NCBI RefSeq assembly: GCF_000400505.1
Contig: NZ_CM001857.1
Coordinates: 717,032 to 781,031, forward strand
Direction: 5' to 3'
Source of the DNA: Musicola paradisiaca NCPPB 2511
GTDB lineage: Bacteria > Pseudomonadota > Gammaproteobacteria > Enterobacterales > Enterobacteriaceae
Length of the DNA stretch: 64,000 bases
The notes under the pieces are model-generated. The model did no database searches. It worked only from the letters and a program-made list of their open reading frames with translations, and was not told the DNA's origin. The translations under genes and the position numbers were made by a program. Positions 60,720 through 64,000 of the stretch are shown in pieces (position 1 is the first letter of the stretch; the number at the start of each line of letters is the position of its first letter).

Positions 60720-62006
60720 ATGAACATCTTAGCCAAAGCAGTGACCACCGCATTACTGGCCAGCACCGCGCTGGCCGCCCATGCCGCCGATACGCTGGAG
60801 GTTTGGATCCGCGCCAATAACAATGCTCGCGTTATCTATGAGCAGGAAGCGGCGGCGTTTGAAAAAAGCACCGGCATCAAAGTGAATTACTTCACCGCCA
60901 GCACCGATTTCGAACAGCGTCTGGCGCGGGCGGCGGTGGGCAATACCCTACCGGATCTGATCGTTAATGACGCCGCCTACATGGGGCAGTTAATTCAACT
61001 GGGCGTGGTGGACGCCATCGACCCGTCGACGCTGAGCAACGGCAAAGATTTGCAGCCGGTGGCGCTCGGCAGCCTGAAATATTCCGACGGTAAATACTAC
61101 GGCATTCCGACTTCGGTGCAGGCGTCCGCACTCTATATCCGCAAAGACTGGCGCGAAAAGCTGGGCCTGCCGCAGCCGAAGACCTGGGCTGACCTGAAAG
61201 CGCTGGCTGAAGCCTTCACCAACAAGGATCCGGATGGCAATGGCAAGGCGGATACCTACGGCTTCGGCCTGCCGGGCTCTTCTACCCGCGGCTACGCCAG
61301 CTGGATTCTGGCCTCCTTCATCTGGCAGGCGGGCGGCGAGTTCGTTCAGCCGGTGAACGGCGGTTTCAAGGGCACCATGACCGACAAAGGCGTGGTGGAC
61401 GCGCTGACGTTCATGCGCGGCATGGTGTGCGAGAAATTGACCCAGCCCGGCGCCGTCAACGCGGTGACGTCGGATATTTCCAACGCCTTCCGTTCCGGCC
61501 AGGTCGGGATGGTGTTGTCCGGGCCGTACAGCTTGCCGGTGTTCTCCGACGAGCCGGGGCCGGACAAGTTTGAAGTGGTGAAACCGCCGCGCGGCCCGGT
61601 CAGCCAGGCCAGTATCGCTGAAGGCGAAGCGATTTATCTGGTGAAAAGCGGCAAACAGAAAGCGCTGGCGGCCAAATTCATCGACTTCATGATTTCGCCG
61701 CAGGGCCAGACCATCGGTACCGCCGTGGGGATGCCGAACGAGCCGATTGTGCGTCTGCCGGTGAATAAAAACGTGGATGCCAACGCGGTGTACAAAGATG
61801 CGCGCTGGCAGGTGTTCGCCGAGCAGTACGCTGCTGACGGCCACTATGTGCCGGGCGTGCCCAACTGGACGCCGATTCGCCAGACGACGGCGGAAGGGTT
61901 CAACCGCATTCTGGCGGAGTGCGATTCCAACATTCCGGCCGAACTGGAAAAGCTCAACGACAAGGTTAACGCTGAACTGAGCAAGCAAAAGGTGCTGGCT
62001 AAATAA
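60720..62006 (+). CDS. ABC sugar transporter substrate-binding protein (CUT1 type)
   Basis: A 428-residue periplasmic binding protein. A classical signal peptide (MNILAKAVTTALLASTALAAHA, cleaved near residue 22) precedes DTLEVWIRANNNARVIYEQEAAAFEKSTGIKV. FRSGQVGMVLSGPYSLPVF and DFMISPQGQTIG are typical of family 1 solute-binding proteins for oligosaccharides. It follows the mannosidase and precedes two MalF/MalG-type permeases, so its ligand is probably a mannose-containing oligosaccharide. Confidence 0.9.
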   Translation: MNILAKAVTTALLASTALAAHAADTLEVWIRANNNARVIYEQEAAAFEKSTGIKVNYFTASTDFEQRLARAAVGNTLPDLIVNDAAYMGQLIQLGVVDAIDPSTLSNGKDLQPVALGSLKYSDGKYYGIPTSVQASALYIRKDWREKLGLPQPKTWADLKALAEAFTNKDPDGNGKADTYGFGLPGSSTRGYASWILASFIWQAGGEFVQPVNGGFKGTMTDKGVVDALTFMRGMVCEKLTQPGAVNAVTSDISNAFRSGQVGMVLSGPYSLPVFSDEPGPDKFEVVKPPRGPVSQASIAEGEAIYLVKSGKQKALAAKFIDFMISPQGQTIGTAVGMPNEPIVRLPVNKNVDANAVYKDARWQVFAEQYAADGHYVPGVPNWTPIRQTTAEGFNRILAECDSNIPAELEKLNDKVNAELSKQKVLAK

Positions 62007-62113
62007 GCCCTGGCCGTGAAGCCCCGGTTTCCCCGCTGCCGTCTGGCTGGGGAAACCGTCGGTGTGTGCCGAGCGGTTCCGTATTCTTTCCATTCCGGGC
62101 AGTAGAGAAGCAT

Positions 62114-62989
62114 ATGATTAACCCCAGACTGAAACGACAATTGACGCCCTGGCTGTTTTTGGCCCCGGCATTACTGGTATTTACCTGGTTCAAATTCATT
62201 CCCATGGTGCAGGGGATGGTGATGAGTTTCTATCAGGTGAATTTTGGTCAGCCGGACGAGTGGGTCGGCCTGGGCAATTTCACACGTCTGTTGTCCGACT
62301 CGGATTTGCATGCCGCGACCGTCAACACCTTGATCAACGTAGTGGTCACGTCGCTGGTGTCCGCGTTCATCGCGTTTTTCCTGGCGATTGTGCTGGAAGG
62401 CCCGGCGCGCCACCTGCGCTTTATCCGCACGGCGATCTTCCTGCCCGCCATCACCAGCGCGGCGATCGTCGCCGAGATGTGGAAGATTTTGTTCAACCCG
62501 ACGCCCGACGGCGTCGTCAACCATCTGCTGTCTTGGCTGGATATCGCGCCGCAGGGCTTTCTTACCGATCCGCATCAGGCACTGTTTACCGTGATGTTGC
62601 TGCAAATCTGGAAAGCGGTGCCGTACAACATGGTGATTTTTATCGCCGGTCTGGCCGGTATCAACCGCGAGTTGTATGACGCCGCGAATGTCGACGGCGC
62701 CAGCCGCTGGCAGCGGCTGCGCTATGTCACGCTGCCCGGTTTGTTGCCGGCGATTTCGGTGATCATCATGCTGTCGTTTATTCGTGGTTTCCGCGTGTTC
62801 GCCGAGGTCTACGCCTCGACCGGCGGCGGCCCGTCCAACGCCACCGAAGTGGTGATGACGCAAATCTACAAGGCTGGGTTTATTCAGTTCGATTATGGCT
62901 ATGCCTCGGCGGTTTCTTTTGTTCTGTTTATTTTCACGGTGCTGCTGACCCTGATCCATTTCATGGTGAAGAAGCGTTACGTGAAGTAG
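62114..62989 (+). CDS. ABC sugar transporter permease (MalF type)
   Basis: A 291-residue inner-membrane permease with six predicted hydrophobic segments, the first at residues 12-32 (WLFLAPALLVFTWFKFIP). The EAA-loop segment YDAANVDGASRWQRLRYVTLPGLLPA, which contacts the ATPase, lies near residue 200. The ATG at 62114 (MINPRLKRQ) fits the usual short cytoplasmic N-terminus. It lies between the binding protein and the second permease. Confidence 0.9.
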   Translation: MINPRLKRQLTPWLFLAPALLVFTWFKFIPMVQGMVMSFYQVNFGQPDEWVGLGNFTRLLSDSDLHAATVNTLINVVVTSLVSAFIAFFLAIVLEGPARHLRFIRTAIFLPAITSAAIVAEMWKILFNPTPDGVVNHLLSWLDIAPQGFLTDPHQALFTVMLLQIWKAVPYNMVIFIAGLAGINRELYDAANVDGASRWQRLRYVTLPGLLPAISVIIMLSFIRGFRVFAEVYASTGGGPSNATEVVMTQIYKAGFIQFDYGYASAVSFVLFIFTVLLTLIHFMVKKRYVK

Positions 62990-63025
62990 TTGATGGCAAC
63001 CAGAAGCACACACAGGGTGAATGCA

Positions 63026-63865
63026 ATGAAAATGAAAACCTGGGATCGCGTCGGCTGCGGCATTATTTACGCCGCCGTGCTGATGGTGTTTGTCGGTCCC
63101 TTTCTGGGCATCATCATGACCGCCCTCAGTGGCGTCACCGTCAAGCCGGGGGAATTGGTGCTGTGGCCTCAGCACTTTACGCTGGAGAATTTCCGCCGCG
63201 CGTGGCTGGAAGTCGGCGTCTGGAAGTACCTGCTGAACTCACTGTTGGTGGCCGGCGTCGGGCTGGTGTTTCAGGTCGCGGTGAGTTCGCTGGCGGCGTA
63301 TGCGCTGGCGCGTAAGAAATTTCGCGGCGCGGCCATTATCGGGCTGATTATCCTCTCCACCATGATGCTGCCGGAGGAGGTGATCGCCATTCCGCTGTAC
63401 GTGATCATCAACTGGAAATTACCGCTGATCGACATGTCTATTTCCAACAGCTATCTGGGGATGATTCTGCCGATTGTCGGCTGGGCGTTTTCCATCTTCG
63501 TGCTGAGCGAATTTATGTCCGCCATCCCGCGCGATTTGGAGGATGCCGCCCGGGTGGACGGCGCGTCCGAGTGGCAGATTTTCTTCCATGTGATCCTGCC
63601 GCTGGTGCGCCCGGCGCTGGGTACGGTGGTGATTTTTGGTTTCATCATGATTTGGGATCAGTACCTGTTGCCGTTGATCGTGGTGAACCAGGAGAGCATG
63701 TACACCATTCAGGTGATGCTGCGGGTGCTGAGTTCGGATGAAAACAGTTCCCAGAACGTGTTTATCGCCATCACGCTGCTGGCGATGCTGCCGAGCGCCA
63801 TCGTCTATCTGGGTCTTCAGAAGTATTTTAACCGCGGGCTGTTGTCCGGCGCGGTGAAAGGGTAA
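63026..63865 (+). CDS. ABC sugar transporter permease (MalG type)
   Basis: A 279-residue inner-membrane permease with six hydrophobic segments. The EAA loop EDAARVDGASEWQIFFHVILPLVRPALG lies near residue 170. The ATG at 63026 is preferred because AGGGTGA lies eight bases upstream; an ATG at 62993, just after the preceding stop, is an alternative. It should pair with the MalF-type subunit. Confidence 0.9.
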   Translation: MKMKTWDRVGCGIIYAAVLMVFVGPFLGIIMTALSGVTVKPGELVLWPQHFTLENFRRAWLEVGVWKYLLNSLLVAGVGLVFQVAVSSLAAYALARKKFRGAAIIGLIILSTMMLPEEVIAIPLYVIINWKLPLIDMSISNSYLGMILPIVGWAFSIFVLSEFMSAIPRDLEDAARVDGASEWQIFFHVILPLVRPALGTVVIFGFIMIWDQYLLPLIVVNQESMYTIQVMLRVLSSDENSSQNVFIAITLLAMLPSAIVYLGLQKYFNRGLLSGAVKG

Positions 63866-63943
63866 TTCTGCGGCGGTGTCCGCATTGTGGTCGGCGCGCG
63901 CCGCAGCGGCGGCCGACCGCGCTAAAGCATACTGGGGAGTGCT

Positions 63944-64000
63944 ATGGGTTCTGTCATTCTGAAAAACGTCAGCAAGTCTTTTGACGGTACAAACATTATT
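63944..64000 (+). CDS. ABC sugar transporter ATPase (5' end only)
   Basis: The first 19 codons (MGSVILKNVSKSFDGTNII) match the start of MalK/UgpC-type ATPases, which power CUT1 sugar importers. A GGGGAGTG ribosome site precedes the ATG. The Walker motifs lie beyond the window. Its position after two permeases completes the importer. Confidence 0.85.
   Translation, partial: MGSVILKNVSKSFDGTNII

Overview
The window reads as a chromosomal segment of an enterobacterium. The cell-division, secretion and pyruvate dehydrogenase genes are near-identical to, and ordered like, those of E. coli. The accessory content (catecholate siderophore uptake, sugar-acid and mannoside catabolism, an orphan ppdD-hofB-hofC pilus set, a DciA homologue beside secM) suggests a plant-associated soft-rot lineage such as Dickeya or a close relative. 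That placement is inference; there is no rRNA or other taxonomic marker here.

Bases 1-16951 hold the end of the dcw cluster and its neighbours: mraY (3' end), murD, ftsW, murG, murC, ftsQ, ftsA, ftsZ, lpxC, then dciA (opposite strand), secM, secA, mutT, yacG, zapD, coaE and guaC. The ddlB gene that sits between murC and ftsQ in E. coli is missing. Bases 16979-33339 hold hofC-hofB-ppdD, nadC, a tsx nucleoside channel, ampD-ampE, aroP, and the pdhR-aceE-aceF-lpd operon with recognisable PdhR, TyrR-like and ArgR-like sites.

Between lpd and acnB lies an accessory block (33496-40773): an exported alpha/beta hydrolase, an MmgE/PrpD protein, an AraC-type regulator, a FepA-type catecholate receptor and an IroE/Fes-like esterase. 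acnB and yacL follow. From 44358 to the end everything is carbohydrate catabolism.

The first catabolic locus (44358-53922) has a minus-strand arm (Fe-dependent alcohol dehydrogenase, DapA-type aldolase, Na+/solute symporter, cytoplasmic BNR/sialidase-like protein, YhcH-type protein, SDR) and a divergent plus-strand arm (DUF1537 kinase, PdxA2, DeoR-type regulator). The kinase/PdxA2 pair is the signature of D-threonate degradation. Working backwards through the dehydrogenase and the aldolase gives a 3-deoxy-2-heptulosarate. The stereochemistry fits 3-deoxy-D-lyxo-heptulosarate (Dha), a side-chain sugar of plant rhamnogalacturonan II. This is the most interesting hypothesis in the window. The second locus (54018-64000+) has a GH38 alpha-mannosidase, a Mak-like ROK kinase, a mutarotase-like protein, a LacI regulator and a CUT1 ABC importer, with shared TGTTTACTAAACA-type operators.

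Three conserved genes (ftsQ, aroP, acnB) each carry one single-base indel. Undoing each one restores a full-length, colinear protein (exactly 865 aa for acnB). Sequencing or assembly error is therefore more likely than true pseudogenes.
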